From Parvularculaceae bacterium (GTDB taxonomy: Bacteria; Pseudomonadota; Alphaproteobacteria; Caulobacterales; Parvularculaceae), in contig JAGRDS010000001.1 of the NCBI GenBank assembly GCA_020446945.1, positions 122,554 through 186,553 on the forward strand: DNA of 64,000 bases, written 5' to 3'. The notes beneath the pieces were generated by a model, which did no database searches, was not told the origin of the DNA, and saw only the letters and a list, made by a program, of their open reading frames with translations. Below, one piece after another: positions 1 to 9,410 of this stretch (within the stretch, counting starts at the first letter, position 1; every line of letters begins with the position of its first letter). The translations under genes were made by a program, and so were the position numbers.

Positions 1-2736
1 GATCGTCGCCGCGTATTCGCGGCGGACTTTCCTCAACAGATCGGGAAGCGCGCCGATTTCGTCTGAACGTTTTTCAACCGAAGCGCACGCATCGCCGAGC
101 TGGCGGGCGCCGATATTGCGCGCCATCGATTTCAGCGCGTGGGCCGCGCTGGCGATTTCTTTCGGGTCGCGCGCCTTGGCCGCTCTCGCCAGACGAAGCA
201 TCGCCTCTTTCGAATGCGCCAGGAATAGATCGAGCGCGCGAATGACAATGTCGCCGCTCGCCTGCATCGCATTGAGCTCAGTCAGAACTTCATAGTCGAA
301 CAAGCCAGATTGCAAATCGTCTGACTGCGGAACGCCTCCCTTGGCGTGCGATTGTTCGGAACGCGAATAAAGATCGCTTGGCGCGCGCCCTTTCGCAACG
401 CTCCTATCGCTGACGCTGTCGGCTCCTATCACCGGCGTCACATATTGTGAGATGATGGCGGCCAGTTGCGACAAGGTGAACGGCTTTGTCATGTAGTCGT
501 CCATGCCCGCCGCGCGCCAATCATCGCTTGCGCCTTCGACGTGGGCGGTCAGAGCGACGATCGGCGTATGCCCGCCGCCTGGCTTTTCCAGTTCCCGGAT
601 TTTCTTTGTCGCCTCAAAACCATCCATGACCGGCATCGAACAATCCATCAATATCAAATCGAAATTTTTCGACCGATAGGCGTTAAGCGCCTCGACGCCG
701 TCTTTGACGAGCGTCGCTTCGATCTTGAGCTTCTTGAGCGCCTCCTGAACGACTTCGCGATTGACCGGGCTGTCGTCCGCTGCAAGGACTTTAGCGCCCG
801 GAAACGATGGCACTTCGCGCGCCTGGCTGACAACGCCGTCGAGCGCCGTCGCGCCGCGCATTCTGCCTTCGACGACACGTTCGATCTGGTCGAAAATATC
901 GCGGCGGCTGATTGGGAGGACCAGCAGGTCTTCAGCGATCCCTTCCTTGAGCAGCCGGTCAGGCGCGTCATCACCGAGATCGCTGACGCAAACTCTCGCG
1001 GGCACCCAGTTCTGCGGATCACCTGAAACAACGGAGTGCAGGGCGGCCAGATATTCCGGTGCAGCGAAGATAATATTGGAATGCTTTATGTGATGCTCAA
1101 GCGGATTGTCGCTTCCGACAATTTGCGCGGAAATTCCGGACTCCTCGAGATATTTGGCGATCATGATCGGCGTCGACGTACCGCGCACAGCGACGACGGC
1201 GCGCACATCGCGCCCGGCGTCGACGGCCGGACGCGGCGGCTCAATTTCGCGCGTCGGTATGGCGATACAAAATCTCGACCCCTTCCCTTCAACGCTTTTT
1301 ACGCTGATTTCACCGCCCATCGCCGAAACGAGCCGGCGCGAAATGGCGAGGCCGAGGCCGGTGCCGCCATAGCGTCGCGTCGTTGATTGATCTGCCTGCG
1401 AAAACGCCTCGAAAATGCGCGCCTGCTTTTCTCCGGCGATACCGACGCCGGTATCGGCGACGGAAAACTCGATGACGCAGTCATCCGCCGTGTTTTTAAC
1501 GCGGCGCGCCGTTATCATGACGCTGCCGCGCTCCGTGAATTTTAGCGCGTTGTTGACAAGATTTGACAGGATCTGGCTGATCCGCACCGGATCGCCCTCG
1601 ATCACCTCTGGAACACCCGGCCCGATATACGCCGTCAGGTCCAGCCCGGCACGCGCGGCGCGTTCCCAGAATAGACTGACTACGTCGGAAATGACATCAG
1701 CGGGGCGAACCTCGATCTTTTCAAGTTCCAGACGACCGGCCTCAATTTTCGAGAAATCGAGAATGTCGTTAATGATGGCGAGAAGGCTCTTGCCCGAACG
1801 CACAATCACATCCGCATAACGCTTCTGGCGCGGCGCGAGATCCGAATTCGAGATCAGCTCGGCCATCACCAGCATGCCATTCATTGGCGTACGGATTTCA
1901 TGGCTCATCGCGGCGAGAAACTCCGATTTCGCGCGGTTTGCAGCTTCTGCAATCTCTTTCGCCTGCTTCAGTTCGCGCGTCCGCACGAGCACGGTTTTCT
2001 GGAGATTTTCCTGTTGCGCCAGCAATCGCGCGTCGCGGTCCTGGATTTTGTCGAGCATGGCGTTGAAGGCGTCAACAAGATCGCCAACCTCGTTCGAGGT
2101 GCGGCGGTCGGCGCGCACGCCGAAATCATCGCGCTCTTGTACGCTGCGCATAATGCTAGCCAGGCTGATTATCGGACTTGCGATGCTGCGCTGTATGCGC
2201 AATGCAAGCAAAAGTCCGATCGCCGACGCGAAAGCCGCCGCCGACAATGCATCCCATATGACGCGGCTGATATGCTCACCGAGATCAGACGTATCCGCGA
2301 CAATAACCAGCCGGCCGACCGGCTTTCCGCCCTGAACGATCGGCGCCTGCGCCGAGAGCGTGCGGGCGCGCATCATTTGCGTAAATGACGGCGAACGATC
2401 GTTCACCGATTCGCGATCGGCGAGCGCAACGGCGTCGCCAAGCTCGACGAAAGCCTCGCCGTCCTGACGAACGACGCGAATATAATTCATCGCCGGCATC
2501 GCGTTGATCGCACGCAGGATTTCAAGCGTCTGACGCGGATTGTCAGCGGCGACGGATGACGATACGGCGGCCGCGAAAACAGTGGCGCTCATCTCGAGTT
2601 CGCGCGTGCGCTCCTCGCCATATCGCGCGACGTCGCGCGATACGTAGATCCCGGTCGCGAGCAGCACCGCGCCGAATACCGCGACAACGATCAACGACGT
2701 TAATTGTCCACGAATCGAGGTTTTGCGACCCGCCAC
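1..2736 (-). CDS. Hybrid sensor histidine kinase with receiver and Hpt domains (partial, runs off left edge)
   Basis: I translated 912 open codons from a GTG at 2736 down to base 1; the end lies outside the window. In order: TM1 (about 13-32), an extracytoplasmic sensor of about 120 residues resembling small CHASE-type sensors, TM2 (about 159-180), HAMP (about 180-235), HisKA with [10 protein letters not shown] (His279), HATPase_c with [15 protein letters not shown] and GTGLGLAI boxes, a degenerate receiver (about 510-625) without a phosphoryl-acceptor Asp, a full receiver ([13 protein letters not shown], Asp698) and an Hpt domain ([13 protein letters not shown], His866). This is the BarA-type layout for an internal His-Asp-His phosphorelay in the inner membrane. 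The GTG at 2736 has GGAG 5 nt upstream; a GTG at 2742 overlaps that SD and is less likely. The gene is divergent from the receiver-kinase gene at 2895. The input signal is unknown. Confidence 0.93.
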   Translation of the reverse strand, partial: MAGRKTSIRGQLTSLIVVAVFGAVLLATGIYVSRDVARYGEERTRELEMSATVFAAAVSSSVAADNPRQTLEILRAINAMPAMNYIRVVRQDGEAFVELGDAVALADRESVNDRSPSFTQMMRARTLSAQAPIVQGGKPVGRLVIVADTSDLGEHISRVIWDALSAAAFASAIGLLLALRIQRSIASPIISLASIMRSVQERDDFGVRADRRTSNEVGDLVDAFNAMLDKIQDRDARLLAQQENLQKTVLVRTRELKQAKEIAEAANRAKSEFLAAMSHEIRTPMNGMLVMAELISNSDLAPRQKRYADVIVRSGKSLLAIINDILDFSKIEAGRLELEKIEVRPADVISDVVSLFWERAARAGLDLTAYIGPGVPEVIEGDPVRISQILSNLVNNALKFTERGSVMITARRVKNTADDCVIEFSVADTGVGIAGEKQARIFEAFSQADQSTTRRYGGTGLGLAISRRLVSAMGGEISVKSVEGKGSRFCIAIPTREIEPPRPAVDAGRDVRAVVAVRGTSTPIMIAKYLEESGISAQIVGSDNPLEHHIKHSNIIFAAPEYLAALHSVVSGDPQNWVPARVCVSDLGDDAPDRLLKEGIAEDLLVLPISRRDIFDQIERVVEGRMRGATALDGVVSQAREVPSFPGAKVLAADDSPVNREVVQEALKKLKIEATLVKDGVEALNAYRSKNFDLILMDCSMPVMDGFEATKKIRELEKPGGGHTPIVALTAHVEGASDDWRAAGMDDYMTKPFTLSQLAAIISQYVTPVIGADSVSDRSVAKGRAPSDLYSRSEQSHAKGGVPQSDDLQSGLFDYEVLTELNAMQASGDIVIRALDLFLAHSKEAMLRLARAAKARDPKEIASAAHALKSMARNIGARQLGDACASVEKRSDEIGALPDLLRKVRREYAATI

Positions 2737-2894
2737 GAGCACTCCGGAAAAAGCCCATTGAATGCCGCAAATTCCTTGCGATTTGCTTGCTCGACCATCC
2801 GGGAACGCATGTTAACAAATTGTTGCATAATTTAAGGAAATAGTCGCACCGGGCCGACGCGCTCCAGGCGCCGGGCCAAGGGGAATTCCGGTTC

Positions 2895-4043
2895 ATGACC
2901 GCTGCGAGCGTACTCATAATCGACGACGACCCCATTATGCGGGAACTCGCGGCGACCCGGCTCGCCGAGGCGGGGTACCGCGTCGTTTCCGCCGCGAACG
3001 GCGAAGACGGTCTCGCCCGCTTCTATGAAGGGCGCTTTGATCTCGTAATCTCCGATGTCGACATGCCGAAAGTGGACGGCTTTGAGGTGACGCGCGCCAT
3101 CAGAGGCGGCGGCCGGGGCGGCGATACGCCGGTGATCGTCATTACGGGCAGCGAACGCCATGACGCCGTCGAAGAAGCATTCGCCGCCGGCGCCACATCC
3201 TTCCTTTCAAAACCGATAAACTGGACGCTGTTTACGCAAGCGGTGCGTTTCGTTCTCAAAGCGGGTTCGGACCAGAAAGAGCTGCGAAGCGCGCGTGACG
3301 CGGCGGAGGCCGGCTCGCGTTTCAAAGACAGTCTTTTGTCCGTAATGAGCCACGAATTGAGGACGCCGCTTAACGCAATCATCGGATTCGGGCAAATCCT
3401 CGCAGATCAGTTTGAGCGCGAAAAAGATCACCTGCACAAAGAGTACGCCGACTATATTATCGACGGCGGAAAGCGCCTTTTGAATTCCGTTTCCGACATG
3501 CTGCTCGCGTCGGACGCCCGGTCCGGGCCTATCGCGCTTAATCGGGTCGATTGCACAATCGGAGAATTGGTAGACCTCGCACTCGCGCCTCTCGAGCGAA
3601 ATATCGCAGCGTCGCAAACGACGATTCGCCGGCTGATAAAGGACAGCTCGCTGGAGATTTGCTGCGATAGAACGCTTGTTGCGCGCGCCATCGGAAAGAT
3701 AGTCGAGAACGCCATCAAGTTTTCGCCTGTCGGGGTCAATATCACGATCGGCGCCGCCGCGACGAAAACCGGCGAAGTCGCCTTTCTTGTGCGAGATGAC
3801 GGCCCCGGAATCGAGGCTGATCGACTTGAAGCGGCGATCCAGCCCTTCAGCCAATCGGATATGTCCCTTCGCCGGTCCAAAGAAGGACTTGGGCTCGGCC
3901 TTCCGCTCGTAAGCGCTGTCATGCAGGCCCATGGCGGCAGAATGCGGCTCGTTTCCGACATGGAAACCGGGACGAGCGCCTATCTTATCCTGCCGGCGGC
4001 CGAACGCCGGCGCGAGGCGCGCCCCGCGGAGGCGGTCGCCTGA
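2895..4043 (+). CDS. Response regulator-histidine kinase fusion (REC-HisKA-HATPase)
   Basis: This 382-aa soluble protein has no membrane segment. An N-terminal receiver (1-120) carries the acidic pocket IDDD, acceptor Asp54 (VISDVDMPK) and Lys106 (LSKPI). A HisKA domain follows with MSHELRTPLN (His153), then HATPase_c with the N-box VENAIKF, DDGPGIE and GLGLGLPL. A receiver ahead of a kinase core suggests that phosphorylation of Asp54 gates kinase activity, but no output domain is present, so the partner must lie elsewhere. An AGGGGA lies about 10 nt upstream of the ATG. It is divergent from the hybrid kinase ending at 2736, and the two may share a 158-bp A+T-rich promoter region. Phosphotransfer from the neighbour's Hpt domain to this receiver is inference. 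Confidence 0.92.
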   Translation: MTAASVLIIDDDPIMRELAATRLAEAGYRVVSAANGEDGLARFYEGRFDLVISDVDMPKVDGFEVTRAIRGGGRGGDTPVIVITGSERHDAVEEAFAAGATSFLSKPINWTLFTQAVRFVLKAGSDQKELRSARDAAEAGSRFKDSLLSVMSHELRTPLNAIIGFGQILADQFEREKDHLHKEYADYIIDGGKRLLNSVSDMLLASDARSGPIALNRVDCTIGELVDLALAPLERNIAASQTTIRRLIKDSSLEICCDRTLVARAIGKIVENAIKFSPVGVNITIGAAATKTGEVAFLVRDDGPGIEADRLEAAIQPFSQSDMSLRRSKEGLGLGLPLVSAVMQAHGGRMRLVSDMETGTSAYLILPAAERRREARPAEAVA

Positions 4044-4130
4044 CCCGCCGGCGCTCTTTCAATCGCAAGGCTTGACCCGTCGCCATCGATGATTATTACG
4101 TCCCGACCCGCGTTTGTGCGGGGAAGCCTG

Positions 4131-4205
4131 GGGCGCGTAGCTCAGCGGTAGAGCACTACGTTCACACCGTAGGGGTCACTGGTTCGATCCCAGTCGCGCC
4201 CACCA
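4131..4205 (+). tRNA. tRNA-Val (anticodon CAC)
   Basis: The cloverleaf folds completely. The acceptor stem GGGCGCG pairs with CGCGCCC, the D-arm is GCTC...GAGC, the anticodon stem CTACG/CGTAG encloses the loop TTCACAC (anticodon CAC, reads GUG), and the T-arm ACTGG-TTCGATC-CCAGT is intact. The discriminator A is followed by an encoded CCA (4203-4205). It lies 87 bp after the receiver-kinase gene and probably has its own promoter. Confidence 0.97.
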
Positions 4206-4954
4206 TAAAACAAGGGCTTAGAGGTTCTACTGCGCGCTTCTAACACGCCGCTGACGCGGCGCCGGAGTTAAACCTGTTTTCACCCAGTCCGCATTCTCGG
4301 CAAAAGCTGGTCCTGGGCCGTTCAAATTTCAGACATGAATTTAGCGTCGTAATTGGCGTAGCGCTCGATTGCTCGCCAATTCGGGATGATGTGTCTGGAA
4401 AGCCCCAAATCTGTCGCGCGATCCGAAGGAAATTGACGCACAGATTCAAAACCTGATCACCGTTGCGCCGCGCGGGCGCCATTACCGCAGGGTCCGCACA
4501 TGCGAATCCGGAATTTGCTACTGACCGGCGCACCCCGACCCTCAAGCCGGTTGATGCAATTCGGCGTACGCACTGATATCGCCGTCGCATCGACGACGCC
4601 GGAATTTGCCGGCGCACGAAGCCGGTCCGGCGGCGCTGAAGAAGCTGTTTCAGCGTATACGGGGTGAAACCCATGCGCAGCGCAGCGGCGGACCTGACAC
4701 GCGACAACTGGATGACAACAACCGTATAATGAGAGCTGTAGGACGTCGCCGGATTATTTTTGCTGCAACGCAGCAATAACTCGCATAGCGATCTGCGCGG
4801 TCGGCGCTTTGTCTTCCTTCGCTTGTTGCAAAATTGGCACGGTTAACGCGGACCAGCGAAATCAACAGACTCGTTTACTTTACGGCGACTCTATGGCGCG
4901 CAAATACTTGGATTAACCGCGCTACCCGTTCGTTAACGGCGCCGGTCGAAACCG
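4206..4954. other. Gene-poor region downstream of tRNA-Val
   Basis: About 750 bases contain no ORF with convincing codon use, ribosome binding site or recognisable product. The composition looks more A+T-rich than the flanks. Two related stretches share CCGGAATTTGC and GGCGCAC cores (around 4508-4531 and 4600-4617). It may be a decayed gene or insertion remnant next to the tRNA, or an unrecognised RNA. I saw no tmRNA, RNase P, SRP or integrase signature. Confidence 0.5.
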
Positions 4955-5006
4955 CCCCTGCAAAGGGGTATCGCCAAGCCCCTTCAGGGAGGGGCTCTAG
5001 AAGGGG
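4955..5006 (+). promoter_or_regulatory. Structured leader with CCCCT/AGGGG modules sequestering the SD of the TonB receptor
   Basis: Two adjacent hairpins precede the receptor start. CCCCT-GCAA-AGGGG (4955-4968) has a GNRA-type loop. AGCCCCT-tcaggg-AGGGGCT (4977-4996) is a perfect 7-bp stem. The ribosome binding site AAGGGG (5001-5006, 6 nt before ATG 5013) is exactly complementary to CCCCTT at 4979-4984, so the SD can compete with AGGGG 4990-4994 for the same partner. The sequences and pairings are seen directly; a role in translational switching is inference. Confidence 0.5.
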
Positions 5007-5012
5007 TTTACC

Positions 5013-8000
5013 ATGAAAGTTTCCAAGGGCCTTGTACGCTTTTCGGGACGTCTGCTTTGCGGCGCAGCAGTCGGCGCCATTGCAGCAGGCGGCGCATCCG
5101 CGCAATCGATCGGCGACGAGATCGTCGTCACCGCCCAGCGTCAGGAACAATCGCTTCAGGATGTTCCGATCGCCGTGTCGGCTTTCGGCGGCGACGATTT
5201 ACAAGCGCGCCAGCTGGAAACATTCGGCGATATTCAGTTCAATATTCCGAACTTTCAGTATTCAAGAACAAATTTCACCGGTTCGGCGGTCTCAATCCGC
5301 GGCGTCGGCAACTTCCTTGTCGCGTCAAGTTCGGAAAACGCCGTTTCCGTTCACATGAACGATTTCTTTCTGAATTCGCCGCGTCTTTTCGAAACGGAAT
5401 TCTTTGACATTGAGCGTCTGGAAATCCTGCGCGGCCCGCAAGGAACGCTGTTCGGGCGCAATGCGACGGGCGGCGTTATCAACGTTATTACGAATAAAGC
5501 CTCCACTGACGGCTATAGCGGGTACGCCGACGCGGAATACGGCAACTACAATTCGGTCAAGGTCCAGGGCGCGATCAACGTTCCGCTTTCCGAAACGCTC
5601 GCGGTTCGCCTCGCCGGCACGACGATCCAGCGCGATGGATACACGACGAATGTGTTCGACGGCCGCGATATCGACGATCGCAATATTTACGCGCTTCGCG
5701 GTTCGCTTCGCTGGCTGCCGACCGAAAATACGACCATCGACATTACGACAAGCTATATGCGCGAAGACGACTCGCGCATGCGGCACCAGAAACAGGCATG
5801 CGAGGCCGGTCCGTCCCAGCCGCTGCTCGGCTGCGACCCGAACGGCCCGCGCGGCTTTGCCGCGCAAGACCCGCGCGCGACCTTCCTAGTCGATAACTCG
5901 GCGGAATCCTTTGCGGTGTTGAGCAGTCTCGGACTCTTCCCGGCGATCGCGCCGGCGTTCGGTCTTTATTCGCTTTCCGGTCCCGTTCCCTACGGACAGG
6001 CGCAGCCGCAAGACCTTCGCCAGGTCAACTGGGATACGCGCCCGCAATACAACGCCGAAGAATCCATCTTTATGATGAATCTAAAGCACGATTTTGAGAA
6101 CTGGTCGGTCAAGCTGAACGGCGGCTGGGGCAATTCCAAGATTGCGACGATGGTCGATTATGACGGCGGCGTCGGCCCGGTGTTCACACCGCCTGCGGCG
6201 CTCGCCCTAATGCCCGGCGTGGCCGCACTTTACGCCGACGGGCTTTTCCCGCTGTCGAGTTTTGATATCGGCGTAACCAACACGAACGGCAATACGGGCG
6301 TCGGCGGCGGCCATATATTTGATCGTTCAGCCAATTACCGCGCAATCGACCTCTCGATCGGCGAAACCGATTACTGGTCCGTCGAAGGCATCGTCAACAC
6401 CGATTTCGACAGCGCCCTGAATTTCCTCATCGGCGTCAATCATACCGAGTCGAACGGCTTCGCCAATTACGGCGTCGCCACGAGCGGGCTTGATTATTTC
6501 TCGCTGGTCGGCGGCACGCTCGCGGCGATGAACGCCGCATCCGGCGCGGTGCTTTTGGGCGGCGGGTCGATGGCGCAGGCGAACGCCGCCGCCGCGGCGG
6601 CCGGCGCCCAGGGTTTCTATTTCTACAAGCCCTATTTCTACAACGACACCAACGACAATTTCCTCGATTCAACATCGGTCTTCGGCGAGGTTTATGTCGA
6701 CATTTCCGATACGCTTCGGTTCACCGGCGGCATCCGGCACAATTGGGATACGAAGGGTCTTCGCGATCGCGGCGGCCTGCTCGATTCCTTTGTCGCCGTT
6801 GCGACGCGCACGCTGACGCCGGGCGTGCCGGCGGTTGTGCCGCTTGGAACGCCGTCGGTTCGCCCGCTCCTCGATCCGGATGATTTGACGCAAGGCACGC
6901 CGGGCGCCGTGAACGACTTCCGCGTCACTGAGGCAGACTTCAACTCCACGACCGGGCGCGCCGTCATTCAATGGACGCCCAATGACAGCACGCAATGGTA
7001 CGCTTCGTGGACGCGCGGCTTTAAACCGGGCGGCTTCAATCCGCGCGCTGCGACTGCGGTCAACCTGTCTCCGACTTTCCGTCCCGAAGTGATCAACTCT
7101 TTCGAACTCGGCGTTAAATCAAATATCGGCTCAACCCTGCAGGCGAATATCACCGGCTTCTATTACGATTATTCCGACCTTCAGGTTTCGCGCATCGCCA
7201 ACAACACGTCATTCAACGAAAATATCGACGCCGAGATCTACGGCGTTGAAGGCGAGTTCGTGTGGGCGCCGACCGATCGCTTCACAGCGAACATGAACGT
7301 TTCCTATCTCCACTCGGAGATCGGCGCCTTCTCGACCATAGACGTACGCAATCCGACGGCCGGGCGCGCAGACGTTGAGTTGATCGCCGACGTTATCCTC
7401 GGCCAGAATTGCGTCATCACCCGCGGCGCCGGCGATGCGCCGCTGCTCCTGCAAAATGGCGGCGCGCCGACCGGGATTGCGGGCATCGACGCATTGATCG
7501 GCGGCCTCGGCGGCGCGGTCGGCGTCGGTTCCTTCTCGGCCTGCAGCGGCCTTACCGGCGCTCAAGCGGCGCTGGGCGGCCTGTCGCCGATAGAGTTCAT
7601 CAATGGCGTTCTGAATGGCGGCGCGACGAGCTACGCCGTCGCCGGCGGCATCGAACAATCCCAGGAAGGCAATCGCCTGCTCGGATCGCCCAAATTCAAG
7701 ATTGCGGGCGGCATTCAATATGAAATGCAGATGGGCGCCAATCATACGCTTACGCCGCGTATCGACGCCTACTATCAGAGTAATTTCTACACCAACAACT
7801 TCAATACTGAGCAGGATCTGATTGACGGATACGCTTATCTGAACGCGCAAGTGACTTTCGCGCCGACGGAGGGCAATTGGGCGTTCCGCTTCTTCATGCA
7901 GAACCTGACCAATAGCGACGCGCTTACAGGGGCCTATGATTCGGGCGAGACCTCGGGCAATTTCCAGAACCTCTATATTCTGGAACCGCGCCGTTGGGGT

Positions 8001-8024
8001 GTTGGCCTGAACGTGCAGTTCTAG
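5013..8024 (+). CDS. TonB-dependent outer-membrane receptor
   Basis: The 1003-aa precursor has a signal peptide (about 1-30, cleavage after ASA) and a TonB box-like EIVVTAQ near residue 37. The plug domain (about 45-170) carries the typical ILRGPQGTLFGRNATGGVINV region (in two parts: ILRGPQGTLFGRNATGG and VINV). A long beta-barrel follows, ending in an aromatic C-terminus (GVGLNVQF) suited to BAM-dependent insertion. Members of this family import siderophores, vitamin B12, glycans or other large nutrients using TonB-ExbBD energy. It is longer than typical siderophore receptors (about 700 aa), with long Gly/Ala-rich loops, like nutrient receptors of oligotrophic alphaproteobacteria. The substrate cannot be assigned, and no transport or sigma/anti-sigma gene is adjacent. 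Translation starts at ATG 5013 behind AAGGGG, and a strong terminator follows, so it is probably monocistronic. Confidence 0.95.
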   Translation: MKVSKGLVRFSGRLLCGAAVGAIAAGGASAQSIGDEIVVTAQRQEQSLQDVPIAVSAFGGDDLQARQLETFGDIQFNIPNFQYSRTNFTGSAVSIRGVGNFLVASSSENAVSVHMNDFFLNSPRLFETEFFDIERLEILRGPQGTLFGRNATGGVINVITNKASTDGYSGYADAEYGNYNSVKVQGAINVPLSETLAVRLAGTTIQRDGYTTNVFDGRDIDDRNIYALRGSLRWLPTENTTIDITTSYMREDDSRMRHQKQACEAGPSQPLLGCDPNGPRGFAAQDPRATFLVDNSAESFAVLSSLGLFPAIAPAFGLYSLSGPVPYGQAQPQDLRQVNWDTRPQYNAEESIFMMNLKHDFENWSVKLNGGWGNSKIATMVDYDGGVGPVFTPPAALALMPGVAALYADGLFPLSSFDIGVTNTNGNTGVGGGHIFDRSANYRAIDLSIGETDYWSVEGIVNTDFDSALNFLIGVNHTESNGFANYGVATSGLDYFSLVGGTLAAMNAASGAVLLGGGSMAQANAAAAAAGAQGFYFYKPYFYNDTNDNFLDSTSVFGEVYVDISDTLRFTGGIRHNWDTKGLRDRGGLLDSFVAVATRTLTPGVPAVVPLGTPSVRPLLDPDDLTQGTPGAVNDFRVTEADFNSTTGRAVIQWTPNDSTQWYASWTRGFKPGGFNPRAATAVNLSPTFRPEVINSFELGVKSNIGSTLQANITGFYYDYSDLQVSRIANNTSFNENIDAEIYGVEGEFVWAPTDRFTANMNVSYLHSEIGAFSTIDVRNPTAGRADVELIADVILGQNCVITRGAGDAPLLLQNGGAPTGIAGIDALIGGLGGAVGVGSFSACSGLTGAQAALGGLSPIEFINGVLNGGATSYAVAGGIEQSQEGNRLLGSPKFKIAGGIQYEMQMGANHTLTPRIDAYYQSNFYTNNFNTEQDLIDGYAYLNAQVTFAPTEGNWAFRFFMQNLTNSDALTGAYDSGETSGNFQNLYILEPRRWGVGLNVQF

Positions 8025-8045
8025 GCCCGCATTCAATTAACACAG

Positions 8046-8073
8046 AAAGGCGGCCTTCGGGCCGCCTTTTTTT
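8046..8073 (+). terminator. Rho-independent terminator after the TonB receptor
   Basis: The stem GGCGGCC-TTCG-GGCCGCC has a UUCG tetraloop, is preceded by AAA and is followed by seven T. It lies 22 bp after the receptor stop codon. Confidence 0.95.
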
Positions 8074-8187
8074 GCGCGCCGTTAACGATGATCCCAAACG
8101 AAAAGTTAAATAAATTCGTTCAAATTGCGCTTACCGGGCGCACCTGATCACGCGCCCTGCATCGAGCGGTGAAGGGGCCGCAGCATC

Positions 8188-8760
8188 ATGCGTAAGGGCG
8201 GCGTCATGCATAAGGGCGGAAGGAGCCTCCGGCGATCATTTTTCAAAAACCGCGAGGGTTCTTCTGCGGTCGAATTCGCCATAGTTGCGCCTGTATTTCT
8301 GGCGCTGACATTCTCAATTCTCGAAGCGGGCTATTTCTTTTTTGTCGAAGCAGGCGTCGAAGCGGCGAACGACAAGGCCGCCCGCCTCATCCGGACGGGA
8401 CAGGCGCAGTCAGGCGCGATGTCGCGCGAAGCGTTTTTCGATCAGATCTGCAACGTCGTCGAACTCTACGGCGATTGCGAGAAACAACTAACCGTCGATG
8501 TCGCGCGCTTTTCCTCGTTCGCGCAGCTCGCCGCCGACACGGCTTCTCCGATCTGCCTGAACGGCGATGCATCAGATGATGACCTGCCGCCGACATCATA
8601 CCAGACCGGCGGCGCGCGCGATATAATCCGTGTTCGCGTCTGTTTCACGCACAAGAGTCTCAGCCCGGGCATCGGCATAAACCTTGAAAAGACCGGCGAC
8701 GGCGCGGTGAAAATGCTTTCAACCTCCGTCTTCCGATCCGAGCCGTATGAGGATTCGTGA
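8188..8760 (+). CDS. TadE-like pilus assembly protein
   Basis: This 190-aa protein has a basic N-terminus, the TadE/TadG signature GSSAVEFAIVAPVF followed by one hydrophobic helix (about residues 27-52), and a periplasmic domain with several cysteines. TadE-family minor pseudopilins are processed by a prepilin peptidase and assist tight-adherence (Flp) pilus assembly. The signature shows the family; the exact member (TadE, TadF or TadG-like) is not resolved. The ATG at 8188 has AAGGGG about 10 nt upstream; an internal ATG at 8206 is an alternative. The next gene begins at its stop codon, so the two are co-translated. No Flp pilin, CpaF/TadA ATPase or secretin gene is seen nearby. Confidence 0.88.
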   Translation: MRKGGVMHKGGRSLRRSFFKNREGSSAVEFAIVAPVFLALTFSILEAGYFFFVEAGVEAANDKAARLIRTGQAQSGAMSREAFFDQICNVVELYGDCEKQLTVDVARFSSFAQLAADTASPICLNGDASDDDLPPTSYQTGGARDIIRVRVCFTHKSLSPGIGINLEKTGDGAVKMLSTSVFRSEPYEDS

Positions 8761-9350
8761 TGCGGCGTTCATCCATGAAATTCGCTGACGCGATTTCCTC
8801 GCAGTTCGGAAAGCTGATCCGCGCGCGCGGAGGGCTGGCCGCGGTTGAGTTCGCCTTTATCGCGCCGATAATGATTTTTCTCTTCTTCGCGATCATAGAA
8901 GGATCGTCCGCTTACTCGGCGAACCGCAAGGTCATGCAGACCGCCAATATGCTCGCCGATCTCGTCGCGCAGGAAACTTCAGTGACGCAAAGCGACCTCG
9001 ACGATCTGTTCGTCGGGATGGAGCGCATTATCGCCTCGCGCGGCGGCGACGTCGAATTCGCTGTGACCAGCGTTTACCTCGACAAGGCGACGAATGAGGT
9101 CAAAGTCCATTGGTCCCGCGCTTCGGGCGGGCGAACGTCCTACGCCGCCAATTCGGTTTTCCCGGGCGGAATCGACACATCGCTTCTCGACGATACTTCG
9201 TATCTCGTTGTAGCTGAATCCGGCTATGATTACGCTTCGACGCTGTCGCAAAAAATTATCGGCGCCGTCAGGATGGAGAAGCTGGCGACGCGCTGGCCGC
9301 GTTTGACTTCCAAGGTCCAGTTCTGCGTTTCCGCCGGAAACTGCTCATAA
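8760..9350 (+). CDS. TadE/TadG-like pilus assembly protein
   Basis: This is a second TadE-type protein of about 196 aa with the motif GGLAAVEFAFIAPIM and a single N-terminal membrane helix (about 25-48). A soluble periplasmic domain follows, ending with a Cys pair (FCVSAGNC). The start is ATG 8760, sharing one base with the upstream TGA stop (TGATG); GTG 8757 directly before it is an alternative. The two genes form a bicistronic unit and probably act together in Flp pilus assembly. The rest of a Tad machine is expected elsewhere in the genome. Confidence 0.87.
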   Translation: MRRSSMKFADAISSQFGKLIRARGGLAAVEFAFIAPIMIFLFFAIIEGSSAYSANRKVMQTANMLADLVAQETSVTQSDLDDLFVGMERIIASRGGDVEFAVTSVYLDKATNEVKVHWSRASGGRTSYAANSVFPGGIDTSLLDDTSYLVVAESGYDYASTLSQKIIGAVRMEKLATRWPRLTSKVQFCVSAGNCS

Positions 9351-9355
9351 ATGAA

Positions 9356-9375
9356 AGCCCCGCCGGGGCGGGGCT
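9356..9375. terminator. Hairpin between convergent genes, probable bidirectional terminator
   Basis: AGCCCCGCC pairs with GGCGGGGCT around a very short loop. On the minus strand it is followed by TTTCATTT, and on the plus strand by GTTC only. It therefore looks better suited to ending the minus-strand gene at 9411, and may also serve the pilus genes. Confidence 0.6.
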
Positions 9376-9410
9376 GTTCAATGGCGCCGTCTTTCAAACT
9401 TCCTGCAAGC

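Noticed and set aside
466..2388. Several plus-strand ORFs over the left end
   Set aside because: They are antisense shadows of the hybrid histidine kinase, which is open in one frame from 2736 to base 1 with full domain motifs.
2812..2836. Possible CtrA box pair (TTAA...TTAA) before the divergent kinase genes
   Set aside because: The half-sites are about 21 nt apart instead of the 7-nt gap of a CtrA site.
4240..4776. 178-codon minus-strand ORF downstream of tRNA-Val
   Set aside because: Arg/Ser-rich translation with no domain, no ribosome binding site and poor codon pattern; more likely chance or decayed sequence.
7209..8036. 275-codon minus-strand ORF
   Set aside because: Antisense to the TonB receptor barrel region, with no SD; it also runs over the receptor stop codon.
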